Assembly: GCA_021029095.1 (NCBI GenBank)
Contig: JAJOHG010000005.1
Coordinates: 1,329,025-1,393,024, forward strand
Reading direction: 5' to 3'
DNA: 64,000 nucleotides
DNA from: Phellopilus nigrolimitatus
Taxonomy: Eukaryota > Basidiomycota > Agaricomycetes > Hymenochaetales > Hymenochaetaceae
This document shows, one piece after another, positions 1 through 12,045 of this stretch. Below the pieces are notes generated by a model. The model did no database searches, had not been told where the DNA came from, and saw only the letters and a list, made by a program, of their open reading frames with translations. Position 1 is the stretch's first letter, and each line of letters opens with the position of its first letter. Both the position numbers and the translations under genes were made by a program.

Positions 1-886
1 GGATAAATGGAGGGCTGGTTAGTGGACGACTTGGACCGTGTTGCGCGACTGCAGGCGGACAAAGGGACGGCTGGCGGGGCTTGAGGCTGTTTGAGGCAGC
101 TTGAGCTGGTTGAGGCCCTCAGACCGAGTCCCGAGACCCGGTCCGAAACCGCAAGTTCCATTACAGGAAAATGCCGATCGGGGTAAGGGATCGACAAAGT
201 TTGGGAATCATCTCTCCTCAATAAAAATACTTCCAAGCAGTACTTACTTCAGCTTCTCGTGACTCTATTCAACTGACTTTTTCCCTACCATCCGTCAGGT
301 TTGGTTATCCAAGCAACCCGTTTTCAATCGTTGGAGCACTATTAGAATTGCGTACGTCCAAACCTTTGCGCCTTACATGCTTCAATTTTTTTATCAAGTA
401 ATAAACCGTCTATTTGGCCAAGTCCGGTTCAGCGCAGCTTCATACATAAGCTACTGAACTACCCTTGCCGGTCGTTGGAGATAAAGGCATGACATACGGA
501 ATGTACTGCATCTCCGCCGAGAACATCATGATCGTGATGTTAGAAACCCTATTTACTTTTTTTGCTTACTACTCCATCGGCATCTTACATTGTACAAGAA
601 TTCAGAACTATTCTGGCTGCAGATCGAAAAGTCCTTCTTGTAAGGTATCAGCTGGCGGCCACCACCTTTCGATGCTGCCAAGCCTCTCTTTCACTGCACA
701 CCCGTGGAAACTCGCCAAATCGGGCTCACATTCTCGATATAAAATATCCCTTCGTGTCCCGGCATGCTCCACACGTGTACGACGCACGAATTCGCCTGCC
801 TATTTGTGAAGGCGAGCGCCGAGCCGCGGTGATTCGTCGGAAAATCCGAAACAGGCATAAACATATGATGGCTGCCCGATTGGGCT
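1..886. other. Upstream region, no supported gene
   Basis: I see no gene supported by homology or by consistent splice sites. The open frames here overlap one another on both strands and have no recognisable motifs. The first 150 bases are rich in short GAGGC/GACCGAG-like words. A donor-like site on the minus strand near 240-250 could belong to a gene leaving the window, but nothing supports an exon. The 3' part is the promoter side of the GH3 gene. Confidence 0.4.
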
Positions 887-895
887 TTATATTAA
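887..895 (+). promoter_or_regulatory. TATA-like box of the GH3 gene
   Basis: TTATATTAA lies about 95 nt before the ATG at 990 and is followed by a pyrimidine-rich stretch (CTCCTCCGCCTCC), a common arrangement in filamentous fungal promoters. It is called by position and sequence only. Confidence 0.45.
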
Positions 896-989
896 GCTCT
901 CCTCCGCCTCCAAGTCCTTTCCCCCTCCCTGTTCAATCTCACCACCGCACGGTGGTTCACACTACCGCTACCAAAGCTCCTCCGAGATC

Positions 990-3900
990 ATGGCACCGTC
1001 AGACTTCAGCAAAGCCGATATTCCGAGCATAGTTGAAAAGCTGACGCTCGAGGAAGCCATCGACCTGATCGCTGGTGTCGGCTTCTGGCACACCCATGGC
1101 GTGGAACGCCTCGGTATCCCTGCGGTCAAGGTATGACTCGCTCTTAATAAAGAGTTTACGGATCGGCTCAAGGAGTCCGTCGTCGCAGGTCAGCGACGGC
1201 CCTAACGGTAAACGGAGAGAAATGATCGGCGTGGAATGTATGCTGATCCTCATATGCAGGCGTACGAGGGAATTTCTTTTTCATGGGGACTCCCGCAAAG
1301 TGTTTGCCGGTATGCTTTCAATCGCATACGATCCTTCTGAAGTGTATTCTGATCGTGTGCATTCTATATAGTCCGCTACGGCTCTAGGCGCGACTTGGGA
1401 CACCGAGCTCATCAACGAGGTCGGCGCGAAGCTATTAGCACCTGAAGCGAAGCTCAGGTCTGCATCGGTTCTCCTGGCACCGACATGCAATATCCAACGC
1501 GTACGTCTTATTTCTTCCTTTTCATAAATTGCACTCATTAAGTCCGAACGGTGAATTATAGAATCCCCTTGGAGGCAGAGTAAATATTACCTGTTCGCCG
1601 TACACTTCACACAATTCTAATCCAGAACCAGAGCTTTGAGAGCTTCTCAGAGGACCCTTATCTCTCTGGCCTGATTGCGGCGGCCTATGTCGCCGGCGTC
1701 CAGTCCAAGGGTATTGGCACCGCCATTAAGCATTTTGCGTGAGTCCTAGCTGGTAAATTAAAGCTCATTCAGATTCTAGAGTAACTTCTGCTCTACAGGA
1801 CCAACGACAAGGAGAACGATAGGTTTGCTTATGACAGTATCGTTAGCCCTCGTGCTCTGCGTGAGATTTACATGATGCCTTTCATGCTGGCCGAAAAGTT
1901 CGCGAAACCGTGGTCATACATGACCGCGTACGTTGGATATCTCAGACGGTTATCTGGAGTTCTTTACTAACTCCTGGGCTCTGCCTGTCAGTTATAATCG
2001 CGTGAATGGTACCCACCTTTCTGAGAATCCTCTCATTCTCAAAGATGTCCTGCGCAAGGAATGGGGTTCCGACGCTATGATTATGAGCGATTGGTCAGAC
2101 CGTTCTAATTAATTTTATGCTGAAGCCTCAAGCTCATTACCTTCCAACCTTCAGGTTCGGAGTGTATAGCGTGGCGGAGAGTATCAACGCCGGTTTGGAC
2201 CTAGAGATGCCGGGTACGAACAAGTGGCGGACGTGGGACAAAACTTTCCGCTCGATCGGCTCGCGTAAAACTACAGCGCGCATCGTGAAGGAACGCGCGA
2301 CGAAAGTACTCGAATTCGTGCAGAAGTGCACGCAGGGTGCTCCAGACGTATGTCTTCTAAATATATATCAAACAAAACATTTATTCCGCGCCTAAACAGG
2401 TTCTTGACGGCGACGGCAAAGAGCGCACGCTGGAGAGCGAGGAAGACATTGCACTTATGCGCAAAGTCGCCGCCGAGTCGATCGTCCTGCTCAAAAACGA
2501 CACCGGCATCCTGCCGCTGAAACCAACGGAGCTGAAGAAGGTCGCCATCCTCGGAGGCAACGCGAAGGCGATTGTCCTTTCCGGAGGCGGCTCCGCATCG
2601 CTTAAAGCCCTCATACTTTGTCTCACCTTACGACGGCATTGTGAATGCACTCGGCAAAGACGTGCAGATTACGTTCGCTGAGGGTGCTCGATGTCTGTTT
2701 TTACTGCTGTCTAATCCTTCAATCCCAATCTCACAAACCTACTTCGCTTTTTGTTTCTTACAGCCTTCAAAACCCAACCTTTACTCGACTACGAACTCGT
2801 CACCGAGAATGGCGAAAGAGGATGGACTGGCACCTGGTACCGGAATGGTCCAGATGGGCTGACGGCGGTGGGCGAACCTGTCAAGACGCAAGTCATCGAC
2901 GAAACCAACTCGTTTATTAGCGTCGACAAGCCGAAAGAGCTCGGAGACTCGTCGCACTTCACCCTCCACCTGCGCGGAAAGCTCAAGCCCAGGCCCGCCG
3001 ACACAAAGTTCGAATTTGGTCTGACCGTCGCTGGACGTGCGAACGTAAGCTATTCGTCTAAAGTAGCGCAGAGAAGACGTATTCATTCGTCTCTTCTTTT
3101 CGCTATGGCCAGTTGTATGTTGACGACAAGCTCGTTATTGACAACTTGGACGCGCCAGCGTCGCGGCGAGGCCTTCTTCAGCTCAGGGACACAGGAGGAA
3201 ACGGGAATTGTTGAGCTCAAGGCCGGCTTTGCGCACGACGTCCATGTGCACTTCGTGAATGTGCGCGGACCGGCGGATGGCGACGAGGATGAGCAGCTCA
3301 TGGACTCGAATCCGGGCGTGCGGCTCGGGGGATCGCCGGTTGTGGATGCGGACGACGACCTGGCGCACGCGGTGCAGCTTGCAAAGGAAGCAGACGTCGC
3401 GATCGTCGTCGTGGGCCTGAATAGCGACTGGGAGTCTGAAGGATACGACCGGACGACGCTTGGTCTGGCAGGCAGGACGGACGAGCTCGTCGCCAAGGTC
3501 GCCGCAGGCGAACTAAGAAGACTGTCGTCGTCACTCAGTCTGTGCGTACAGTTTGTTTATACCGAATGCACGCTCGTATTTAATCATTTCGTTAATCAGG
3601 GCTCCTCCATTACCATGCCTTGGGCAGACTCCGTGCCTTCTGTGGTGCACTCATGGTACCTCGGCAACTCGACTGGAGATGCGATCGCAGACGTTCTCCT
3701 TGGGAATGTCAACCCTTCCGGGAAGCTTTCGCTCACGTTCCCTAAGCGGCTTGAGGATGTTCCCTCGTACGGGCACTTCCATTCAGAGCATGGCAAGGTG
3801 CTTTACTCGGAAGATTTGTTCGTCGTAAGTGAAAGGTTCTGATCAACGAGAGCGTACCTCAGTACTGTCTGTAGGGATACAAGCACTACCACAACATCAA

Positions 3901-4401
3901 GATCGAACCCCAGTGGGCATTCGGGTGAGTAGACGAACCCGTAAAAAATCTCTCTTTTGAACTTCTTTTCAGGCACGGCCTTTCGTACACCTCCTTTGAG
4001 TACTCGGACCTCAGCGTCTCCAAGCCCAAAGTGCTCGCCACCGACTCTGGGAAGGATCTCTCTGTTACCTGTCTCGTTGAAGGTCACCAATACGGGTGCT
4101 GTCTCCGGCACGGAGACTGTCCAGGTCTACTGTGGCATATCCGGCGACGTCCGAGCTCACGCAAGTGCCGCTCGCGCTCAAAGCATTCAAGAAAGTGAAG
4201 GATCTCCAGCCGGGCGAGGCGCGCAATGTGGAGCTGCCGCTCGACAAGTACGCTGTGAGCTACTGGGAGGATCGTATTAGTGCCTGGACGATCGACCGCG
4301 GGGAGTACGGTGTCTTCGTCGGCTCTTCGTCGGACAACCTACCGCTCAAGGCGGCGCTCGTCCTCGATAAAAGAGACGCGTTTGAATGGAACGGGTTGTG
4401 A
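990..4401 (+). CDS. GH3 beta-glucosidase with PA14 domain, about 15 exons, five apparent frameshifts
   Basis: Glycoside hydrolase family 3 enzyme expected to release glucose from the non-reducing ends of beta-glucosides. There is no signal peptide (it starts [10 protein letters not shown]), so it is probably intracellular. Motifs in order: [35 protein letters not shown], then MSDW with the catalytic Asp, a PA14-like insert ([14 protein letters not shown]) and the C-terminal domain ([28 protein letters not shown]). Exons read 990-1130, 1189-1207, 1260-1309, 1372-1500, 1562-1579, 1626-1738, 1799-1927, 1992-2093, 2155-2347, 2400-2692, 2764-3044, 3113-3541, 3600-3824, 3875-3924, 3973-4401. The frame changes inside exons near 2604 (+1), 3145 (+1), 3507-3514 (net -1/+2), 4070 (+1) and 4131 (+1), while family similarity continues on both sides of each. 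It is either a recently decayed gene or one carrying consensus indel errors. Confidence 0.88.
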
Positions 4402-5190
4402 TTCCGTGTGGGACTTTTGCCATTGATGGCAGACTCTGGGACGAAGATAACAAGTTGTATGTTTACTTTTATTGCTTATCCGACAATTGAATAAAGGGGT
4501 TTGTTCGGAGGCCGGTCTGCTTCACTTCAGCGTCTATTGCTTCTGTAAGATCCGGTGCCTTTTTGATCTTATCGCGCGTCTATACGCGACGATCACAATT
4601 TATGTAGCAATGCAGGGAAGTCAAATTTGATCTTCACTTGTAAGCCAAAAGGATACCAGGTACGAGCACAATTATATTTACTAAGATATACATGGTGAGA
4701 AGACTGAGACTCTGAGAAAGAAAGACTTACTGCCAGTGACCACATTAATAGTCAGTCAACTAGCGGGATTATAGATGCACGTGGCCGGCAGCGTCATCAC
4801 TTGCCAAAGAAGGAATAGACTTTGCGTCGATCCTTGTTGCTTCTCGACAAGTAAACCTCTCATCGTAGTCGTTGCTTGCTGCGAAACACGAATGCTACTC
4901 TCCCAGTTTCTCATCTGTTCGCCTTTTGCTCCGGGTCTCCCACATTCTGATCGCGAACACGTGATCGCGTCCGGATACCTCAACCACGGCTTCCGACAAC
5001 CGCGTTTCGGTGCATCAGCTTGACGTGATATCATTCCCTATTAAGCCTCTCCGATGGATGGTCTCCCAGACCCCATTCTCTCCTTACCCACTCACCAAGT
5101 CCCTCTTTTCCCTTCTGTAGACGCTGTCTGCCTTGAATTCAGCCCACACTAACTTCATGTACATGCACAACTGACGACAATTCCACAACC
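4402..5190. other. Intergenic, with one doubtful minus-strand gene
   Basis: This covers the GH3 3' side and the upstream region of the 5191 gene. Apart from the weak minus-strand candidate at 4469-4745, I see no supported gene. The open frames on both strands at 4756-5034 mirror each other and carry no motif. Confidence 0.4.
4469..4745 (-). CDS. Possible small spliced gene, unidentified
   Basis: On the minus strand the last exon reads TRDKIKKAPDLTEAID... and ends NPFIQLSDKQ then stop, a charged composition typical of coding DNA. A donor-acceptor pair (GTGAAG ... TATAG) and an upstream donor GTAAGT after ATG-TGG-TCA-CTG-GCA give one continuous frame. The protein would be only about 60 residues and I do not recognise it. 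The start is a guess. Confidence 0.25.
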
Positions 5191-6871
5191 ATGCCTTCCT
5201 TGACGAACCTTACCATAGACGACACTTCCGTCGATATTATTTATTCGCAAAACTGGGCAGTGCAGTCCGCGCAGGACCCGAACACAGATCAGTTCTTCCA
5301 GTCGACGTACCACAGTGCGCAGGCGGACGGCGCATCTGCCAATATCACTTTCACTGGTGCGTCCTTTCCGTGTCGGGCGCGAGAGGAATGTTAAAGTGCG
5401 CACGCAGGGTCCTCTATCTATTTATTCGGCTCGAAAGGGCCTGGTCATGTCCGTCTCGCAAACAAACTCTCAACAAAACACACAGCTAAATGTTTTCGAC
5501 AGGCAAACTACAGCGTGCAATTCGACAATCTCGTCATTTATTACTCCGGGATCGCGGAGACGACAGAATACCAGGCGCCCTTGTTCGGATACACGTTCAC
5601 CAACTACGGGACGCACTTTGTTTCTCTCACCTCTCATTTCACTCCGAACGGTGAATGGTTGGATCTTGACTACCTTACCATTTCGGTAAACGAAACTGGG
5701 TGCGTACCTTTCTCTTATTCATAACCTGAGAAGATTGTTTGATTTAGTTTTCTTCTTTCAATTCCTCAGTGGCCCTTCATCACCTTCAACAATAACAGCA
5801 GCTTCTGGCGCTACAACTACTCAGTCGATTCTCCCACCCTGGCTTTCTAACTCGTGAGTCCCTGTCATCATCCTCATCGTTGGTGGTTCCTTGACAAATT
5901 TTCTGTCGGCTCGACCGCGCATCCTCGCAGTTCGTCGTCTTCAGCATCATCCTCTACAGGATCTGTCAGCGCGCCATCATCCACATCTTCGTGAGCGTGT
6001 CCTTCGCTTTTGATTCTTCACTCTATTTCTGACCATTCCACCTGTTATCTCGTGTACCCCTTGCGTCTCATCTGACAGGAACGCCGCATCTTCACCAGCA
6101 TCGCGTCCCACACTCATTTCGTCCATCGTGCTCGGAACTCTTCTAGCCGCCCTGCTCGCAGTCGGACTCGGCTTCTGCATCACCCGCCGAAAACGGCGTA
6201 GCGCAGAAGAGCCTGCCGCTCCTACATTTTCATGCAAACCCACGCTGGTGATGTCCGCGTTGCCTTCTCCCGCGATCGCCATACCGGACATATATGGTGC
6301 GCAGTCGCCGTCGTCCCGCACCGACCCGTTCCATCGCGAGCCCGGCCTCGTCGGCCAACTCACTGACGGGCGGCAAAGCCCCTGGAGCGTACTGAGCCAG
6401 GGAAACGCGACGGTGGTGACCTCCGCGAGCACGACGCAGCTGCTCAATGCACACCAGCGTAAAATGTCGGAAACGCGCTCGCATTCGCAGTCGAGGCACC
6501 AGCCACGAGAGTATAGGGGGCACACGCCCGGAGCCGCCAGCCAGCAGTCGCTCCCGCTCTCCCAGATGCCGCTCGTCGCGCAGCACCGCGCGTTCGACTC
6601 CGATTCCGCCATCGCGCTCGGCGCGCCGGGGTCAGCCCCTCAGACTGCGGAATCCGGGGGCCAGTTCGCTTCCCAGCCTCCCGGGCACAGCACCAACCAC
6701 TCAGACTCGACGCTCTCGTTACCCTTGGGCCGCGGGCCGAAGCGCCCGAAGCGCCCTGGTGAGGGCTTGCTCGAATGGCTCGGCAATGGCATTAGGCTCG
6801 AGCGCAGCGCGAGCCGGCAGCGCCGGATGAATGACGAGAACTCTGAACGGACTGACTTTTTGAAGGTATAA
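5191..6871 (+). CDS. Single-pass membrane protein with extracellular beta-type domain
   Basis: Six exons (5191-5356, 5408-5448, 5503-5699, 5770-5853, 5931-5990, 6079-6871) give a continuous 446-residue frame. The N-terminal part (IIYSQNWAVQ, then NITFTG, then YLFGSKGPGHANYSVQFDN) matches a layout common in basidiomycete membrane proteins: a jelly-roll-like ectodomain, a Ser/Thr-rich stalk (SSSSASSSTGSVSAPSS), one membrane helix (IVLGTLLAALLAVGLGF) followed at once by the stop-transfer cluster RRKRR, and a long disordered cytosolic tail. The ATG is the first in frame but no classical signal peptide precedes the ectodomain, so either a short upstream exon is missing or the helix acts as signal anchor. 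Function is unknown. N-glycosylation sites (NITF, NYSV) support an extracellular N-terminus. Confidence 0.72.
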
Positions 6872-7088
6872 TGCGATAGTACCGGTGCCGTTGCTCTCCG
6901 GTTTAGCTTGTTTTATTTTTGTCTGCACCGTGCTTCTCGCTCCAGAAGACACCATGTCAATCGCACGGCTGCCCTACCAGATTTCGCTAAGAAAAATAAG
7001 ATTCGTGTCCATATGTGAAAGAAACTTAATGCCAGACGCTGCCTCGAATAAGCGGATGCAAAGAGACATCATACCCTCTCAATGGACT

Positions 7089-7531
7089 TCATGGCCCCAT
7101 CCACCAGCCCAAAATCTTATAAGCTATCCAAAAGCCAACAATGAACACGACACAGTAAGTTATGTTTCTCCACTGCTTTACGCCTCCTGAGAGACCAAAC
7201 TGCCCGTGCTGCGCGCTGCGAGGATTGGGCTAGTGAAGAGCCGAATGAGGTGAAAGAATTCGACTGTTTTAATCCCCGTGTCAAATAATTTCGTAAGGTT
7301 TGTATCAATAACGCCATACCGTCTCGTCTAGAGTCAAGTGCTGACGTTCGACGTCCTGGTATATGTCCGTAGTTACCTGGCAAGAACGAGAGAAGTGGAA
7401 GTCGGGACATAAGCGGGGCGGCGAGAAACCAAGCGACGTACGCCACGAAGCGTCCTTATCTTCGCGTGCAGGGCATCGAGGTGCTGGTCATTCTGTGTCT
7501 CGATGTGGTCAGCGTCGCTCGTCGATGCCAT
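7089..7531 (-). CDS. BET1/SFT1-type Qc-SNARE, one apparent frameshift
   Basis: Three exons on the minus strand (7442-7531, 7320-7376, 7089-7263). The product begins MASTSDADHIETQNDQHLD, continues ALHAKIRTLRGVTTDIYQDV and FGSSLAQSSQ, and ends in a tail anchor (YCVVFIVGFWIAYKILGWW). The heptad pattern with a central Gln (ETQNDQHLDAL) and the C-terminal hydrophobic anchor are those of the BET1/SFT1 SNAREs of ER-Golgi or intra-Golgi vesicle fusion. In exon 3 the SNARE frame and the anchor frame differ by one base near 7200: a surplus base separates SSQRAARA from FGLSGGVKQWRN. Because BET1-type SNAREs are essential, an assembly indel is likelier than a dead gene. It diverges from the 7917 gene across a shared promoter. 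I cannot decide between BET1 and SFT1. Confidence 0.8.
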
Positions 7532-7916
7532 GGTACATGAGTGAGTAGCGCGTGGGGGTAAGAACGGGGTTGAGGATGCTGTCGACGGCGAACTCGTCTG
7601 GCGTCCCAACCGAGGCGTGAGAACGGTGTGCACATACGGTATGATCGACGCATTTCACGCACAAACCACAGTAACCGAGACCGGAATGGTTGAATGCCAA
7701 TTTCTCATACTTATCAATCTCATAACCATGGCTTCCAAGTTTGACAGCGAGCCAGTGCGCCGCATGCAGCTTGGAGCATACACTCTTCGTTTCCCACCAC
7801 GATCACGACCACTTATCTGCCCACTCATTCTTGCGACCGCCTTTCTTAACGTTCTCAACGCTTTCGCTCCCCTGTCGATGAATTCTGCCGCTCACCAAGT
7901 CTCGTGAATTACACAA
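7532..7916. promoter_or_regulatory. Shared divergent promoter region
   Basis: 385 bases separate the SNARE start (minus strand) from the DUF6534-like start (plus strand). No coding signal survives on either strand. No clear TATA box was seen. Confidence 0.4.
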
Positions 7917-9765
7917 ATGTCATGGGCTTCTTTCGAACCTAATAATGTCGCTGACCACCCCGCGGCCTTCGTCGGGCCAAATGTCGCAAGCGCCGTGGTG
8001 CAGAGCTTGGAGACTGGCATCCTGATCAACCAGTCCATTCGCTTCTGGGCGCGCGCGTCTAATGAGCCAAAAATCATCAAGCTTCTTGTGTCTTTCGTGT
8101 CTATCGTCGCAGCGTATGTGTCTTCATTGTAGCAATATTATGAAATGATAATAACATGTAATTTTCTTTGCAATAGATTTCAGACATGTGTAGCTTTCTA
8201 TAACACTTGGCGGGTGGTCGTACTGGGGTTTGGAAACTGGGTGCGCTTATTCACAGGCTCCCTATCATTTCGTCTATTGATCGTCTATCAGGGTAACGTC
8301 GTTGACCTAGGATGGCCGGACCGAATACAACCTGCCTTGGTAGAGTATATCTTAACGGAGGCCTATGATTACCTCTTACACATTCACAGAACTGTATTAT
8401 GGCAGCGCCTTTCCAGGCTTTCTTGATCTGGCGGTGCTGGACTGTCTGTTTGTTTTACTCGTGCAAAGCTCCAAATGTTTCTCATTTTCTAAGAATTCCA
8501 GGCTATGGGTCGGCGGTGGATTATTTTGGTATGGTAATTCCCAGAGAAACCCGGTTAGATGACTTACTTGCTCTGACAGGCCCCTTTAGTGACGCTCCTA
8601 TTGGCGACTGTCATCATGAACATCTTCATCACATCAGAAGTCTTCTCTATGTTCTCAAACCTTTCTTTCACGCTTTCAGCCACGAAGTTGACAGGTCCTC
8701 CTGTAAGCAGATTTTCCCATCATTTTCCTAGTCATTGATTTGACACATACATTCAGCGAGAATGTTCGTCAGACAATTATAAATTCATCATTGTTAGCTA
8801 ACTCACCTTTTACTGATTCTCTTTCACGTCTCAAAGACATGACGGCCTTTGTACTTACTGCTGGTGAGTTCCATCATGCACGGTGACGAATATCCCAAAC
8901 TAATAGGTTCTCTAGTCCTCGACATATTAATAACAATCCTTAGTATGCTACCAAATACTCTATCATTTCTTTGCACTAACTATTTTTAGTGCTTTGGGTT
9001 CTGCTCCAAGTAAAATCCCAAGCACTATCCAAACGATTTGAAAAGGTACGTTTCTATTCGCATGGCATATTTGTACTGCATTGGACTGAAAAATACATTC
9101 GTGTATTATAGACTCTCACACGAGTGCTGCGCATGATGTGGGAAGCAGCACTCCCACCTTGCGCATGTGCTGTAGCTGCTTGCATTATCTACAGAGAAAT
9201 GGTTCGTAACTGCTGTTTGTTTTGCAAATGCATATGTCTTACCTCTAGTCTTATTTAGTCTAAAGAGAATTTGTGGGACGTATTTTTCCAATCAATACTT
9301 GGGAAATTATACGTTATATCTCTTTTCGTAATTCTGTGGGGTTTTTCTTCCTTTTTATTTGCGAGAAAATTCTGATGTTGGCCTAGTAATGGTCGCGCCG
9401 ATTTAAGACGCCCACCATCTGCGATGACTCCTTTCAATGCGTCCGCAGGTTTGGCAAGATACTGGGCCGCCGGTGCTCCCACAGAGCTCAGAGTCAACGT
9501 GCGTAAATGTCCTTATCGGAGTCCTTCTCCCGCTCAGCATTACTGAGCTCCACGCTTTCGTTGCTAGTTTACAAGCGTTGTTGATCGGCCGAACGATTCA
9601 GAGTTGGAGGCCACGCCGACGACGGAAGGTCAAGTTTCAGAAGTGCGAGCACGGACGTTTGGCAAGGACGGAAATATAGTTGCGGCGGGAAGCTTGCTGC
9701 GGCGCCCGCCGACAGTAGTACATCGGTCGGTCGGGTTGGGAGATCTGCGACCTTTTCCTCAATAG
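7917..9765 (+). CDS. DUF6534-like multi-pass membrane protein, copy 1
   Basis: The first exon (7917-8113) encodes a hydrophilic start then GPNVASAVVQSLETGILINQ, and the next begins at 8177 with FQTCVAFYNTWRVV. Later exons give GFGNW, NCIMAAPFQAFLIWRCW, TLLLATVIMNIFITSE, a conserved TRVLRMMWEAALPPCACA segment and QSILGKLYVISL. Order, spacing and hydrophobicity match the roughly seven-helix, basidiomycete-specific membrane proteins ending in a DUF6534 domain. The tail follows an intron at 9500-9570 and would stop at 9763-9765, but a shorter form stopping at 9546 is possible. Every segment pairs with the next gene (10421), so the two are tandem duplicates. Function is unknown; sensing or transport has been guessed for such families but nothing here shows it. 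Middle exon borders are approximate. Confidence 0.65.
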
Positions 9766-10420
9766 AACGTGATTCTATTCCCGTATAATACATGTACTAA
9801 TACATGTACTATGTTTCTCCGATTAAACATTGAAGCACTCTTTGAGTCGTGCCTGATCCGGCGGCAGACTCCTAGCTGTTCTTGGCTCACAATAGAAGTT
9901 ACGTACGGGCGGTGCGCGCGTCGATCATTTAGCTTCTTTCTGAAAATCCCGACTCCTGATTTTCCATGCATCAAAGTCTGTTCGATTTTTACAGCTCACC
10001 CAACCCTCGCTAGCAAATCCTATTGCTAGGGTATTGGTTGATATACTTCCTGCCGCGACGTGAGGGATTACATCAAATTGGTTCTTACTTACCGTGTCTT
10101 CGCCGGCACATCGTGATAACCGCGAAGTGCCTATTTTTGTACTAGTCTTGTTCCCAGGCATCCGATTGCGTCAATCCCCCGCACGCGGAGGAAGCATACC
10201 TGGGAACGATGTTACGTCGTAAGTTTGAGCATATCATATCTCTCTTTCCCCAACCTTAAGGTGGGCGAAGGCGGATGACTCGTTGCCTTCACCTCACTTT
10301 CAATTCCGGAAGTAATACATACATGGATACGCTATATGACAGCCCGTAACCAAGCTCCCACTTTCTTTCCCCTTTAAAGTGCGGCGGCCCAAAAAGCGCA
10401 GTACGTGGCTGGAAAACGAC
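9766..10420. other. Intergenic region between the DUF6534-like duplicates
   Basis: About 650 bases with no supported gene. It contains tandem ACATGTACTAAT-like words near 9790-9815 and presumably the promoter of the second duplicate. Confidence 0.4.
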
Positions 10421-12045
10421 ATGGCACCCGGATCCAATTTTCTCTCCCCCTATCTTGAAGAACACCCTGTCGATTTTATTGGGCCGCAGATATTGGGCGC
10501 ACTCGTGCAGGCGGTCGAGGTCGGCATATTAACTAACCAGGCGGTATATTTCTTCTCGGGGGTAGCCCAGGAACGCCGATGGATCTTAGTAACTGTCTCG
10601 CTGGCTTTGATGATATCGACGTGAGTCCATTTTAGGTCTAACAACCGCATGTTGATGTAGGTCCACTTTCGAATATCAGGATACAGACATGCATGTCGTT
10701 TTATAGCATATGGCGGCTCACCGTGCATAATTTCGGAAACTGGGCAGCGGTGGTCGTGCTTTTTTGGACGGATAAAACCCAGCTCATTCTGGTACGTGAT
10801 TCATTCATGTTAGATGATTTAGATTTTCTAACAGTAGTGCTTCGAACTTGAAGAATGGCCTTGCCTCCGCTCCTGTTCAGTGTTATTTTATCTGGAGGTG
10901 CTGGGTGGTGAGTTCTTTCAAATCAGTCTAGTTTTAAAGTTGGAAACGGAGGCCTTTTTCAGATCACCGAAAAGCGACTATATGTTTTAGTGAGTGCAAT
11001 TGCTTTCCTTCTCCCTTTCTTGCACATTTTGTGACGAGTTGGCTTATACTGCCGGCAGATTCCGCTTCTCGCAATCCTCGTTGCGTCCATTACTTCAATG
11101 GTCGTTATTACTATCGAACTTTTTAACATTGACACCGAAACAGTCACCGTTCATCCGCACCTTCCGGTGAGTTCTATTTACTCCGAGAATGTGCGCGAAA
11201 TTACTGACTCCTTTCAGTATGCTTGTTAGTCGCATTTTCGAGTTCGTCAAAGCATTCATCATTTGAAGATTGCTGACACCTGGACAGTTGTATTAAGCTA
11301 CGTCTTCTCCGCCCTTCTGGATATTGCTCTCACTGTAATTAGTGAGTTTAAACCTACACCGGTGTTCAGACTATTGCTGACGTTCGATTTAGTGCTGTCG
11401 TACTTGATCAAAGCCAGGAAGTATACCGTCTCAAAACATACAAACCATGTGAGTTTAATCAGTGTTGATGGCAAAATTTTTTAAAAATTAAGTACGCTCA
11501 GCTTGTGTTGCGTCTTATGAGAACTGCCTGCGAGGCTGCTATACCGCCTTGTATTTGTGCTATAGCAGTAATGTGTGCTTATGTCACATCGGTGAGTCGC
11601 TACCCTACTGCGTGCAGAGCTCAGAATGCTGAAACAAAGCATACAGTCCGAGGAGAATTTCTGGGACATATTTGTGCAAATAATCATGGGGAAGGTCTAT
11701 TGTATATGCTTCCTTGCCGTTTTGTGGGTCTCTCTACTATTTATGCATCAGGAACTGGTGATGCTGACGAACACTTAGGAATGGTCGTGACCAGCTGAGG
11801 TCGATGCCTGAAACATCATTCCACACCTCCTCGCCAATACCTGGCTTTGCGCAAACTGGCACGATGCATAGCGCAATACTGGTGCAGGTGCATATTTATT
11901 TCTGCATTCGCGCATGTCTAGGCACATTTTCTAACGCAAAATTCTCATTTGCTAGATGAGTCCGCTAAGGAGAGAGCACGACGGGAAGGACTCGTTGCTC
12001 GACGGCCAGTTACGCAGAGCGTCCACTTCGTATTCTACTGACTAG
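10421..12045 (+). CDS. DUF6534-like multi-pass membrane protein, copy 2
   Basis: Exon 1 (10421-10620) has the same pattern as its neighbour (VDFIGPQILGALVQAVEVGI followed by LTNQAVYFF). Exon 2 (10680-10791) gives IQTCMSFYSIWRLTVHNFGN, and later exons give GLASAPVQCYFIWRCW, IPLLAILVASITSMVV, KIADTWTVVLSYVFSALLDI, LVLRLMRTACEAAIPPCICA and NFWDIFVQIIMGKVYCI. The tail after an intron ending near 11955 stops at 12043-12045. I chose ATG 10421 over an earlier in-frame ATG because it aligns with the start of copy 1. The two proteins have diverged widely at sequence level but keep the helix order, so the duplication is old. Exon borders in the 10850-11800 interval are approximate. Confidence 0.65.

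Noticed and set aside
1..150. Second copy of the hAT-type element at the left edge
   Set aside because: GAGGC/GACCGAG-like words recall its subterminal repeats, but the terminal inverted sequence and target duplication are absent.
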